This document shows, in pieces, positions 33,875-42,527 of a stretch of 64,000 nt of DNA (its first letter is position 1; each line of letters begins with the position of its first letter). The stretch spans positions 124,001 to 188,000 of the forward strand of contig NZ_JAFEWD010000012.1 of the NCBI RefSeq assembly GCF_017355855.1. Reading direction: 5' to 3'. The translations under genes and the position numbers were made by a program. The DNA comes from Pedobacter sp. SYSU D00535 (lineage in GTDB: Bacteria; Bacteroidota; Bacteroidia; Sphingobacteriales; Sphingobacteriaceae). Below the pieces are notes generated by a model, which had not been told where the DNA came from, made no database searches, and was given only the letters and a program-made list of their open reading frames with translations.

Positions 33875-35089
33875 TTACCTGTTAGATACGATCAGCAATT
33901 CCAAGTCCTTTGGTGGGATATTGAAGCGCTCAGCCAGATCTTTATTAGTAAGGTGGCCGTGATATAAGTAGATGGCGTTCCTAACTCCCGGCCTTTCCCA
34001 AATCACATTCATGATGCCCCCCATTTCTCCTATATCCATCAAAATGGGCGTGAAAATATTTGTCAATGCGTAAGTAGCGGTCCTAGCCACCCTGGAGGCA
34101 ATGTTGGGTACACAGTAGTGTATTACGTCGTATTTTCGAAAAACCGGGTGTGTATGATTGGTGATCCTAGAAGTCTCAAAACAGCCCCCCTGATCAATGC
34201 TGACATCAATGATAACTGAATTCGGCTTCATTTTGCTCACTGTTTCCTCACTAACAATGCAGGGACTCCGGCCGTGTTGAGATCGGATGGCTCCTATTAC
34301 TACATCGCAGGTAGTAATAGCTTTGTTTAGTACAATTGGCTGGATCACAGAAGTAAAAACGCGGTTACCTATATTGTTCTGTAAGCGCCGCAGGCGATAA
34401 ATAGAGCTATCAAAAACCTTCACTTCAGCGCCTAACGATATGGCCGTCCGGGCAGCGTATTCTGCTACCGTTCCAGCTCCGAGTATCACAATTTCGGTAG
34501 GGGGTACACCGGTGATACCACCCAACATCAGCCCTTTGCCGTCAAAAACATTACTCAGATATTCAGCTGCAATCAGCACGGACGTAGCCCCAACAATTTC
34601 ACTCATCGACCTGATTACGCTCAATACTCCTCCTTCGTCTCGCAGGTATTCGTAGGACAAAGCGGTAATCTTTTTCTTCATCATCGCCTCCAGACTTTCA
34701 GCTTTCAACGTACCCATTTGAAGGGTGGAGAAAAGCACCTGAAAAGGCTTCATCAAATTAATCTCATCCTGCGTCGGCGGACCAATTTTGATGATTATAT
34801 CCGATTTAAAGATTTCCTTTTTATCATATATGATCTGTGCACCTTGTTCACTATAATCTTTATCCGAGAAATTAGCTCCATTTCCCGCCCCCGTTTCAAT
34901 TACAACCTGATGCCCGTTATTTACCAGCAGCGCAACAGACAAAGGAGTAAGGGCAATCCGGTTTTCCTGAAAAGACGTTTCTTTAGGGATACCTATACGC
35001 AAGCTGTTCTTGCGAGATTTCACTTCAATCATTGCCTCCTGAGGTTGCATGAGAGCTTGCTTGGCGATGTCAGAAAGTTCGCTTATCAT
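33875..35089 (-). CDS. ald: Alanine dehydrogenase
   Basis: 404 residues, about 30 longer than classical Ald because of an N-terminal extension. Signature elements include RIGIPKETSFQENRIALTP, a catalytic-lysine region IIIKIGPP, the nucleotide fold VILGAGTVAEYAA, and a late GEMGGIMN motif. It catalyses NAD-dependent interconversion of alanine and pyruvate plus ammonia. The related transhydrogenase alpha subunit is less likely, since no pntB-like partner follows. A one-mismatch promoter box (TATCCTTG) lies four bases before the ATG. tsaE lies 64 bases upstream in the same direction. Confidence 0.9.
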   Translation of the reverse strand: MISELSDIAKQALMQPQEAMIEVKSRKNSLRIGIPKETSFQENRIALTPLSVALLVNNGHQVVIETGAGNGANFSDKDYSEQGAQIIYDKKEIFKSDIIIKIGPPTQDEINLMKPFQVLFSTLQMGTLKAESLEAMMKKKITALSYEYLRDEGGVLSVIRSMSEIVGATSVLIAAEYLSNVFDGKGLMLGGITGVPPTEIVILGAGTVAEYAARTAISLGAEVKVFDSSIYRLRRLQNNIGNRVFTSVIQPIVLNKAITTCDVVIGAIRSQHGRSPCIVSEETVSKMKPNSVIIDVSIDQGGCFETSRITNHTHPVFRKYDVIHYCVPNIASRVARTATYALTNIFTPILMDIGEMGGIMNVIWERPGVRNAIYLYHGHLTNKDLAERFNIPPKDLELLIVSNR

Positions 35090-35153
35090 TTAACAAGGAT
35101 AAAATTGGGATGAAAATTACAAAAATGCAGTCAATTCTCATGATTAAATACCA

Positions 35154-35573
35154 TCAAGCTACCAATACAGCGCTTAACACCCTTTCATTTTCGCCCGCTT
35201 CTGATATGCTTATTCGGAAATATCTTTCTGGCAGGAAACTGTTTACTTTTTCCGGCCACTCGATAAAGCAATATTCTCCAGAATACAAGTAGTCTTCGAA
35301 TCCCAAATCGAGCGCCTCGGATTCAGCTTTCAAACGATAGAAGTCGAAATGGTAGATTAAGCCTTTGGGGTACGAGTATTCGTTCACAATAGAGAAAGTA
35401 GGACTGGAAACTGCGTCTTCCACCCCCAAAGCAGAGCACAGGCTCTTTATAAAAGTGGTTTTGCCTGCGCCCATCGGTCCATAAAATAAAAAAGTCTTTT
35501 CATCTCCTGCTTGTGCCAGAATTTTTGCTGCAACTTCTTCCAGCTCCTCCACAGATTTTACTGAATACTCCAT
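35154..35573 (-). CDS. tsaE: tRNA threonylcarbamoyladenosine biosynthesis ATPase TsaE
   Basis: 139 residues from the ATG at 35573. The P-loop GPMGAGKTT lies at 32-40. SSPTFSIVNEY and HFDFYRL are the TsaE signatures, and FIEWPEK follows. TsaE is the ATPase that with TsaB and TsaD makes t6A37 on ANN-decoding tRNAs. A longer open frame to 35630 runs into porX and adds no family sequence. It has its own promoter box three bases upstream, in the 25-base gap after porX. tsaB and tsaD are not in the window. Confidence 0.95.
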   Translation of the reverse strand: MEYSVKSVEELEEVAAKILAQAGDEKTFLFYGPMGAGKTTFIKSLCSALGVEDAVSSPTFSIVNEYSYPKGLIYHFDFYRLKAESEALDLGFEDYLYSGEYCFIEWPEKVNSFLPERYFRISISEAGENERVLSAVLVA

Positions 35574-35576
35574 AGC

Positions 35577-35584
35577 CAAAGATA
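35577..35584 (-). promoter_or_regulatory. -7 box three bases before tsaE
   Basis: Minus-strand TATCTTTG, a perfect TAnnTTTG box in the short gap between porX and tsaE. It allows tsaE to be transcribed without porX. Confidence 0.55.
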
Positions 35585-35598
35585 GCAAGGAAAATAAT

Positions 35599-37152
35599 TT
35601 ACCTTGGGGTATATGTAACGTAGGGTACAATCATTTCTTCCAGCGAAATCCCCCCATGTTGAAATGTCTCGTTATAATAATTCACGAACTGGTTATAATT
35701 GTTGGGGTAAACAAAGTACATATCCTCTTTAGCAAAAATAAAACTGGAACTGACATGCAGTTTCGGGAGCAGGGCTTCATGGGGATTTTTAATATGAAAA
35801 ACCTCTTTAGCGGCGAAATTGAGGTTCTTCCCTTGTTTATACCGTAAGTTCGTATTCGTATTTCTATCGCCTATTACTTTGCTGGCGTGTTTTACTTTAA
35901 TCGTGCCATGATCGGTGGTAATTACCAGTTTGATATTCTTTTGAGCAAGTTTCTTCAGGGCATCCAGCAAAGGTGAATGTTCAAACCAAGAGAGCGTCAA
36001 GGAGCGATAGGCGGCTTCATCGTTAGCAAGCTCACGAATCATTGCCATGTCAGTTCTGGCATGGGATAGCATATCTACAAAATTATAAACGATAACGTTC
36101 AGCTCATTGCTCATCAGGTTATTCAAATTCTCTACAACTTCCTTGCCCTGCTCAAAGGTTAGCACTTTGGTATACGAGTGCTTAACGTCTCGTCGTAACA
36201 CGCGCTGAATATGATCTCCCAAAAACTGTTCCTCAAAAAGGTTTTTCCCTCCTTCGTCTTCATCATTCTGCCACATAGTGGGGAAACGCTTCTCCATATC
36301 TAAAGGCATTAATCCCGCGAAAAGCGCATTTCGAGCATATTGAGTTGCAGTGGGAAGAATGCTATAGTAAGTATCCTCCTCATCTACTCTGAAGTATTCC
36401 GAGATGATTGAATTCATTACTTTCCACTGGTCATACCTTAAGTTATCAATCAAAATAAAAAAGGTAGGCTTGTTACTTTCCAAACTTGGAAAAAGTTTCT
36501 TCTTTAGGATTTGATGCGACATTACCGGCCCCTCCTCCGGAGTTTTCAGCCAGCCCAAATAGTTCTTTTCTATGAACTTAGAGAACTGAACGTTCGCCTC
36601 GGCCTTCTGCATTGTCAAAATCTCGTGCATCCCCTCGTCTTCAAGCTTCTCCAGGGATAACTCCCAGAAAACTAACTTCTTGTAAACGTCCACCCATTCA
36701 GCAAAACTCAGGTGGTCATTCAGGGTCATCCCCAGATTCCGGAAGTCTTGCTGATAAGCCATCGAGGTTTTTTCACTGATTAATCGCTTGTTCTCGGTAA
36801 ACTTCTTAATGGTAAGGAGGACTTGTTTAGGGTTCACCGGCTTAATCAGGTAATCATCGATCTTAGAGCCGATAGCATCCTCCATCAAATGTTCCTCTTC
36901 ATTTTTAGTGATCAGCACAATAGGAACATCGGGATTTATATTCTTTATTTCCGCTAGGGTTTCCAAACCAGTAAGGCCTGGCATATTTTCATCCAAAAAG
37001 ACCAAATTATAATGTCCTTTTTTAAACTCCTCCAGCGCATCATTTCCGTTTGTTACTGTTTTTACTTCATAACCTTTCTCATTTAGTAACATAATATGAG
37101 GTCTAAGTAGATCTATTTCGTCGTCCGCCCATAGGATCGTTGTATCTTGCAT
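35599..37152 (-). CDS. porX: PorX-type response regulator with PglZ phosphatase/phosphodiesterase domain
   Basis: 517 residues. The receiver domain (1-120) has the acid pair Asp10/Asp11, phosphoacceptor Asp54 in VFLDENMP, and Lys in LIKPVNP. After a helical linker comes the PglZ domain (about 200-517), an alkaline-phosphatase-like fold with FFILIDNLRYDQW and LVITTDHGTI metal-binding motifs. In Porphyromonas and Flavobacterium PorX, with the kinase PorY and sigma factor SigP, controls type IX secretion genes. The PglZ part has been reported to hydrolyse oligonucleotides. No PorY is adjacent, so it is an orphan regulator here. It is divergent from the HD-domain gene. Confidence 0.95.
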   Translation of the reverse strand: MQDTTILWADDEIDLLRPHIMLLNEKGYEVKTVTNGNDALEEFKKGHYNLVFLDENMPGLTGLETLAEIKNINPDVPIVLITKNEEEHLMEDAIGSKIDDYLIKPVNPKQVLLTIKKFTENKRLISEKTSMAYQQDFRNLGMTLNDHLSFAEWVDVYKKLVFWELSLEKLEDEGMHEILTMQKAEANVQFSKFIEKNYLGWLKTPEEGPVMSHQILKKKLFPSLESNKPTFFILIDNLRYDQWKVMNSIISEYFRVDEEDTYYSILPTATQYARNALFAGLMPLDMEKRFPTMWQNDEDEGGKNLFEEQFLGDHIQRVLRRDVKHSYTKVLTFEQGKEVVENLNNLMSNELNVIVYNFVDMLSHARTDMAMIRELANDEAAYRSLTLSWFEHSPLLDALKKLAQKNIKLVITTDHGTIKVKHASKVIGDRNTNTNLRYKQGKNLNFAAKEVFHIKNPHEALLPKLHVSSSFIFAKEDMYFVYPNNYNQFVNYYNETFQHGGISLEEMIVPYVTYTPR

Positions 37153-37247
37153 AATTATTGCTATAAATTTTTCTCAGCCAAGTTATAACACTTGAACTTG
37201 TTTTTTGTATCGTAAAAATTAACAATTTTTGCACCGGAGACCATATC

Positions 37248-38474
37248 TTGAATAAGAAAAAAATCATTAACGATCCGGTTTACGGATTTATCACCATACA
37301 GTCCGACTTAGTCTTTGATCTGATTGAGCATCCTTATTTTCAGCGACTACGAAATATAAAGCAATTGGGCATGACCCATCTCGTATATCCTGGCGCTATT
37401 CATACCCGATTCCACCACGCGTTAGGAGCAATGCATCTGATTGGTCTGGCTATAGAAACACTCCGAAGCAAGGGGCATACTATTACTACTGAGGAAGAGG
37501 AAGCTGCTACTATCGCGATCCTGCTGCATGATATTGGACACGGTCCTTTTTCTCATGCCCTGGAACATACGATTGTCGAAGGAATATCCCATGAGCACAT
37601 CTCAACCCTGCTTATGGATAAGCTGAATAAGGAATTTGACGGAAAACTAAGTCTGGCGATAGAGATATTTAATAACCGATACGCTAAATCATTCCTATAT
37701 CAACTGGTGTCAGGGCAGCTTGACCTTGACCGAATGGATTATCTCAACCGCGACAGCTTCTTTACCGGCGTATCTGAAGGGATCATCGGCTTTGATCGTA
37801 TCATAAAAATGCTGGATGTCGCCGAAGGGCAAATCGTAATAGAAGAGAAGGGAATTTATTCGATTGAAAAATTCTTAATTGCGCGAAGGCTGATGTATTG
37901 GCAGGTGTACCTACATAAAACCGTGATTGCCGGTGAGCAGCTACTGGTGAAGATATTGGATCGGGCCAAACAGCTCGCTTTGAGAGGTGAAGAGCTCTTT
38001 GCCACTCCAAACTTTGCCCATTTCCTAAATCGCAAAGTAAGCAAAGAGGATTTTGAACAAGATGGAATCCATCTGCAGCGCTTTGCAGCTCTAGACGATT
38101 ACGATATTTATACCTCTGTAAAAGTTTGGACCAGCCATACGGATCTCATTCTGTCAACACTTTGCCACAATTTAGTAAACAGAAACCTTTATCATGTAGA
38201 AGTAACTAATCGGCAGCCGGCTCGCGAACAAGTGGAATTGCTGAAGTTGCGTGCTATAGCGAAGTACGGAATAACAGAGAAGGACGCCAGCTACTTCGTC
38301 TTCACCAATAGCATCAAAAACAATGTTTATCATGTTGGCGATGGAAATATTAATTTGTTGATGAAAGATAAGTCGATAAAAGAGATTACTGAAGAGTCGG
38401 ATAACTCAAACTTGCTGGCCCTTTCAAAAACAGTTAGAAAACACATTTTGTGCTACTCGAAAGACCTAAAATGA
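37248..38474 (+). CDS. HD-domain phosphohydrolase (dNTPase-like)
   Basis: 408 residues from TTG at 37248 (LNKKKIINDPVYGFI would be the classical beginning). The HD domain metal residues are seen in TRFHHALG (about His56), LLHDIGHGPFSH (His94-Asp95) and DLDRMDYL. The remainder (about 200-408) is helical and typical of the Bacteroidota form. It resembles dGTP triphosphohydrolases, but the substrate is unproven. It begins the lpx gene run; a near-consensus box (AATTTTTG, 37224-37231) lies about 16 bases before the start. porX is divergent, 95 bases away. Confidence 0.9.
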   Translation: MNKKKIINDPVYGFITIQSDLVFDLIEHPYFQRLRNIKQLGMTHLVYPGAIHTRFHHALGAMHLIGLAIETLRSKGHTITTEEEEAATIAILLHDIGHGPFSHALEHTIVEGISHEHISTLLMDKLNKEFDGKLSLAIEIFNNRYAKSFLYQLVSGQLDLDRMDYLNRDSFFTGVSEGIIGFDRIIKMLDVAEGQIVIEEKGIYSIEKFLIARRLMYWQVYLHKTVIAGEQLLVKILDRAKQLALRGEELFATPNFAHFLNRKVSKEDFEQDGIHLQRFAALDDYDIYTSVKVWTSHTDLILSTLCHNLVNRNLYHVEVTNRQPAREQVELLKLRAIAKYGITEKDASYFVFTNSIKNNVYHVGDGNINLLMKDKSIKEITEESDNSNLLALSKTVRKHILCYSKDLK

Positions 38475-38545
38475 CCGTTCTAAAATGTAGCTCGAAACAA
38501 TTTTCAAGTGCAGCCCTTAAAATTTGTTCATAAACTAATAACATA

Positions 38546-38553
38546 TAACTTTG
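38546..38553 (+). promoter_or_regulatory. Promoter with -33 and -7 boxes, four bases before lpxD
   Basis: TAACTTTG (perfect -7) with TTTG at 38523-38526, a 19-base spacer, the best full promoter in the window. The ATG at 38558 follows four bases after the -7 box. Confidence 0.75.
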
Positions 38554-38557
38554 CCCG

Positions 38558-39592
38558 ATGCAATTTACTGCTGAGCAAATCGGAGTTTTACTTAATGGGA
38601 GTGTGGATGGCAATCCGTACGTTACAGTAAACAATTTGGGTAAAATAGAGGAGGCCGTAGAAGGAGACCTCTCTTTTCTTGCCAATCCTAAATACGAACC
38701 TTATCTGTACGAAACCAAAGCTTCAGTAGTAATTGTTTCCGAATCGTTTGTGCCATCCTCTCCTGTGCAAGCCACTTTAATTCGGGTAAAAGATGCTTAT
38801 AGCGCCTTTTCAATCCTACTGGAGAAGTATAACACCATAAAGAACAATAAAGTTGGCATTGAAGATCCTGTTTTTATTCATCCCACTGCAAAAATCGGGA
38901 AGGATGTTTATATCGGGGCCTTTGCTTACATCGGGGCCAATGCTGTAGTAGGAGACAATAGTAAAATTTATCCTCAGGTCTATCTTGGAGATAACACGGC
39001 AGTAGGTGAATACTGTACCTTGTTTGCGGGAGTGAAAGTTTATGCAGATTGTAAAATAGCGAACCGGGTAATTATCCACGCAAGCAGCGTAATTGGCAGT
39101 GATGGTTTCGGCTTTGCTCCTCAGCAAGACGGCAGCTATAGCAAAGTAAGCCAGATTGGAAATGTTGTTATAGAGGATGATGTCGAGATTGGTTCAAACA
39201 CATCAATCGACCGCGCTACGATGGGCTCGACGATTATCCGAAAAGGGGTAAAACTAGATAACCTTATTCAACTTGCTCACAACGTAGAAGTAGGGAAAAA
39301 CACGGTTATTGCTTCGCAAACAGGAATTTCAGGAAGCACCAAAATTGGCGAACAAAGCGTCATTGGAGGTCAGGTGGGGATCGTGGGTCACATCACCCTG
39401 GCAAAAGGGACACAAATTCAGGCGAAATCAGGGATCAATCGCTCAATAGAAGAAGAAGGAAAAAAATGGGCTGGTGCTCCGGCTGTTCCTTACTCCCAGA
39501 ACATGCGAGCTCAGGTAGTAATCAACCGACTTCCCGATCTAGAGAAGAAAATTGAGCAGCTTGAACGTATAATCAACGAGAAATTAAAATAA
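38558..39592 (+). CDS. lpxD: UDP-3-O-acyl-glucosamine N-acyltransferase
   Basis: 344 residues, standard length. An N-terminal uridine-binding domain (about 1-100) precedes left-handed beta-helix hexapeptide repeats (about 105-310) with NLIQLAHNVEVG carrying the catalytic His, and a C-terminal helix. It adds the second acyl chain in lipid A synthesis. It is the first of lpxD, lpxC-fabZ, lpxA, with gaps of 20 and 3 bases, an operon order characteristic of Bacteroidota. Confidence 0.97.
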   Translation: MQFTAEQIGVLLNGSVDGNPYVTVNNLGKIEEAVEGDLSFLANPKYEPYLYETKASVVIVSESFVPSSPVQATLIRVKDAYSAFSILLEKYNTIKNNKVGIEDPVFIHPTAKIGKDVYIGAFAYIGANAVVGDNSKIYPQVYLGDNTAVGEYCTLFAGVKVYADCKIANRVIIHASSVIGSDGFGFAPQQDGSYSKVSQIGNVVIEDDVEIGSNTSIDRATMGSTIIRKGVKLDNLIQLAHNVEVGKNTVIASQTGISGSTKIGEQSVIGGQVGIVGHITLAKGTQIQAKSGINRSIEEEGKKWAGAPAVPYSQNMRAQVVINRLPDLEKKIEQLERIINEKLK

Positions 39593-39612
39593 AAAAGCGG
39601 ATATATCAAAGT

Positions 39613-41016
39613 ATGAATGTTAAACAGCGCACTATAAAAACAGAAGTTACTGTCTCTGGCTCTGGCTTACATACGGGGCAACCCGTAAATATGACTTTTA
39701 AACCTGCCCCTGAAAATCACGGGTACAAGTTTAAAAGAATAGACATTGAGGGACAGCCCATAGTTGACGCTGATGTTGACAATGTTACTGATACATCCCG
39801 CGGAACCACCATTTCACAGAATGGCGCCAGTGTCAGCACGGTTGAACACGTTTTGGCTTCCTTGGTGGGACTGGAGATCGACAATGTCCTGATTGAACTT
39901 GATGGACCTGAAACTCCTATCATGGATGGAAGCTCGATGCTTTTTATTGATGCCCTTGAGAAAGCAGGTTTTGTAGATCAGAACGCCGAAAGAGAATACT
40001 ACCACATCCCCTACAATATCCATTATTCTGAAGAGGAAAGAAAAGTGGAGATGGTAGCGATGCCTTTAGACGGCGATTACCGATTCACCTGTATGATTGA
40101 TTACAACTCAGTCGTACTGGGAAGTCAACATGCTGCGATCACCACCATCACCGATTTTAAAAAAGAAATTGCGTCTAGCAGAACTTTCTGCTTTCTGCAT
40201 GAACTGGAAATGCTTTTGGAGCATAACCTGATTAAGGGCGGAGATTTGAACAACGCTATTGTGGTTGTGGACAAGGAAGTAAGCAAGGATGAGTTAAAGC
40301 ACCTGGCAAAACTGTTTAATCGGGAAGATATTGATGTTGCTCGCGAAGGCATTCTAAATAATATAGAGTTAAGACACCAAAATGAGCCTGCCCGTCATAA
40401 GCTGCTCGATATGATTGGTGATCTTGCCCTTGTAGGAGTTCCACTGAGAGGCCACATAATGGCTGCCAGACCCGGCCACGCCGCAAACGTCGCTTTTGCT
40501 AAAAAAATCAAGGCGCAGATTAAAAAGGAACGCAGCAAAAAAACTGTGAAGGTGTATGATCCGAACGTGCCGCCGGTATACGACACCGTTCAGATTATGA
40601 ACATCCTGCCACACAGGCAACCATTTTTGCTGGTTGACAAGATATTAGAGCTTACTAAAAGTCACGTTGTAGGGGTAAAAAATGTAACAATGAATGAAGA
40701 GTTCTTCAAAGGCCATTTCCCCGGTCAGCCTATCTTTCCAGGAGTTCTGCAAATCGAAGCGATGGCCCAAACAGGAGGAATTCTGGTTCTGAACACTGTG
40801 CCAGACCCTGAAAACTGGCTTACCCTGTTCCTAAAGATCGAAAATGCGCGTTTCAAAGATAAAGTGATCCCCGGAGACACACTTATCTTCCGTTGTGATC
40901 TTATTGCACCTATCAGACGTGGAATTGCCCAGATGAAAGGTATAGGCATGGTTGGTGAGAAAATAGTCGTAGAGGCTGAACTTATGGCCCAAATAGTAAA
41001 AGTTAAAGAAGGTTAA
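39613..41016 (+). CDS. lpxC/fabZ: Bifunctional UDP-3-O-acyl-GlcNAc deacetylase / 3-hydroxyacyl-ACP dehydratase
   Basis: 467 residues. Residues 1-310 are LpxC, with STVEHVLASL holding the first zinc His and LRHQNEPARHKLLDMIGDLAL the second His/Asp region. Residues about 325-467 are FabZ with the FFKGHFPGQPIFPGVLQIEAM catalytic His/Glu motif. The fusion joins the committed lipid A step to the dehydratase that competes for the same hydroxyacyl-ACP pool. The fusion itself is normal for Bacteroidota. It lies 3 bases before lpxA. Confidence 0.97.
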   Translation: MNVKQRTIKTEVTVSGSGLHTGQPVNMTFKPAPENHGYKFKRIDIEGQPIVDADVDNVTDTSRGTTISQNGASVSTVEHVLASLVGLEIDNVLIELDGPETPIMDGSSMLFIDALEKAGFVDQNAEREYYHIPYNIHYSEEERKVEMVAMPLDGDYRFTCMIDYNSVVLGSQHAAITTITDFKKEIASSRTFCFLHELEMLLEHNLIKGGDLNNAIVVVDKEVSKDELKHLAKLFNREDIDVAREGILNNIELRHQNEPARHKLLDMIGDLALVGVPLRGHIMAARPGHAANVAFAKKIKAQIKKERSKKTVKVYDPNVPPVYDTVQIMNILPHRQPFLLVDKILELTKSHVVGVKNVTMNEEFFKGHFPGQPIFPGVLQIEAMAQTGGILVLNTVPDPENWLTLFLKIENARFKDKVIPGDTLIFRCDLIAPIRRGIAQMKGIGMVGEKIVVEAELMAQIVKVKEG

Positions 41017-41019
41017 AGA

Positions 41020-41802
41020 ATGATCCAACCCTTAGCATATATCCATCCGCAGGCAAAAATTGCAGATAACGTTGTAATTGAACCCTTTGTTACTATCCAC
41101 AAGAATGTGGAGATTGGCGAAGGAACCTGGATTGGCCCTAACGTTACCATTATGGATGGTGCCCGCATCGGAAAAAATTGCCGGATATTTCCGGGAGCTG
41201 TTATTTCTGCTGCTCCACAAGATTTGAAATTTGCAGGCGAGGAGACCACCGTCGAAATAGGTGACAACACCACCATTCGCGAATGCGTTACTATTAACCG
41301 CGGCACCAAAGACCGCTGGAAAACCGTAATTGGGAAGAACTGCCTCATTATGGCCTATTGCCACGTTGCGCACGACTGCGAAGTCGGAGACAACTGCATC
41401 TTTTCAAATAACACTACTATTGCAGGTCACGTTACTGTCGGTGATAATGTCGTACTCGCAGGAATGGTGGCAATCCATCAGTTCTGCAAAATTGGCTCGC
41501 ACGCCTTTGTAACAGGCGGTTCGTTGGTGCGGAAAGACGTACCTCCGTATGTTAAGGCAGCCCGGGAACCTCTTTCTTATGTCGGTATCAATTCTGTGGG
41601 ACTTCGGCGTCGCGGTTTTAGTTCGGAAGCCATTAACGAAATTCAGGATATCTACAGGACCCTATTTGTCAAGAAGTATAATATCAGTACAGCTCTCGAT
41701 CTTATTGAGGCTGAACATCAGCCCACGGAGATACGTGATGAGATCTTAGACTTCATCCGCAATTCTAACCGTGGTATCATGAAAGGCTTTTCAGGGGCTT
41801 AG
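41020..41802 (+). CDS. lpxA: UDP-N-acetylglucosamine acyltransferase
   Basis: 260 residues, standard. The beta-helix of hexapeptide repeats (about 1-185) includes HVAHDCEVGDNC with the general-base His, followed by the C-terminal helical domain (about 190-260, RRRGFSSEAI). It performs the first acylation of lipid A. The gene is 3 bases behind lpxC-fabZ, and an ABC ATPase gene follows after 16 bases. Confidence 0.97.
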   Translation: MIQPLAYIHPQAKIADNVVIEPFVTIHKNVEIGEGTWIGPNVTIMDGARIGKNCRIFPGAVISAAPQDLKFAGEETTVEIGDNTTIRECVTINRGTKDRWKTVIGKNCLIMAYCHVAHDCEVGDNCIFSNNTTIAGHVTVGDNVVLAGMVAIHQFCKIGSHAFVTGGSLVRKDVPPYVKAAREPLSYVGINSVGLRRRGFSSEAINEIQDIYRTLFVKKYNISTALDLIEAEHQPTEIRDEILDFIRNSNRGIMKGFSGA

Positions 41803-41818
41803 AAGACTGCCGGTTGAT

Positions 41819-42436
41819 ATGAAGATTTTACTGGAAAATATCGGCCGGCGGTTCAATCGTGAATGGATTTTCAAAAATCTGAACTACACGTTCGAAACGG
41901 GGGAAAGTTATGCAATTTTGGGCAGGAATGGTTCGGGCAAGTCTACATTACTACAGATCATTGCGGGAAGCCTGACACCGTCTGAAGGAAGAATTACCTA
42001 CCTTCAGGATTCGAAGAAGCTGGACCCCGACTACGTTTTCCCTAATCTTAGTATTGCAGCCCCCTATTTGGACCTTGTTGAAGAGTTTACCCTTACAGAA
42101 CTGATCAACTTCCATTTCAAATTCAAGCGGTTTTATGCACATTTCGATACTCCCGCGGTCATCAAGTTATTAGGCCTCGGCTCTTCTCGTCATAAACCGC
42201 TAAAATATTTTTCATCGGGCATGAAGCAACGAACAAAGCTTGCCCTCGCATTTTGTTCAGATACCTCCGTTCTACTGCTTGATGAGCCTACAGCAAATCT
42301 CGATAGCCAGGGAATTGCATGGTACAGAAGCTGCATCGAGACTTTTAGCGAAAGGCGTCTGGTTATTATCTGCTCGAATCAGGAACACGAATACGACTTT
42401 TGCCAAGCCCAACTGAACATCCTTGATTATAAGTAA
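41819..42436 (+). CDS. ABC transporter ATP-binding protein, orphan
   Basis: 205 residues, a single nucleotide-binding domain. Walker A LGRNGSGKST (about 35-44), signature YFSSGMKQR and Walker B VLLLDEPTANLD are all present. No membrane subunit is encoded next to it. Position after lpxA suggests an envelope role, yet the partner must be elsewhere. It could be a CcmA- or lipid-export-type component; I cannot choose. It probably ends the lpx operon, since efp has its own promoter. Confidence 0.88.
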   Translation: MKILLENIGRRFNREWIFKNLNYTFETGESYAILGRNGSGKSTLLQIIAGSLTPSEGRITYLQDSKKLDPDYVFPNLSIAAPYLDLVEEFTLTELINFHFKFKRFYAHFDTPAVIKLLGLGSSRHKPLKYFSSGMKQRTKLALAFCSDTSVLLLDEPTANLDSQGIAWYRSCIETFSERRLVIICSNQEHEYDFCQAQLNILDYK

Positions 42437-42497
42437 GGTCTTTTACCCGCGGGAAACAAAAGCCCTAATAGTCTTTCCTTTTAGCGACCAAAATTTT

Positions 42498-42505
42498 TAT
42501 CTTTG
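42498..42505 (+). promoter_or_regulatory. -7 box for efp
   Basis: TATCTTTG, a perfect TAnnTTTG box, 22 bases before the efp ATG. Confidence 0.65.
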
Positions 42506-42527
42506 CGCCTCAAAACCTAAGTAATTT

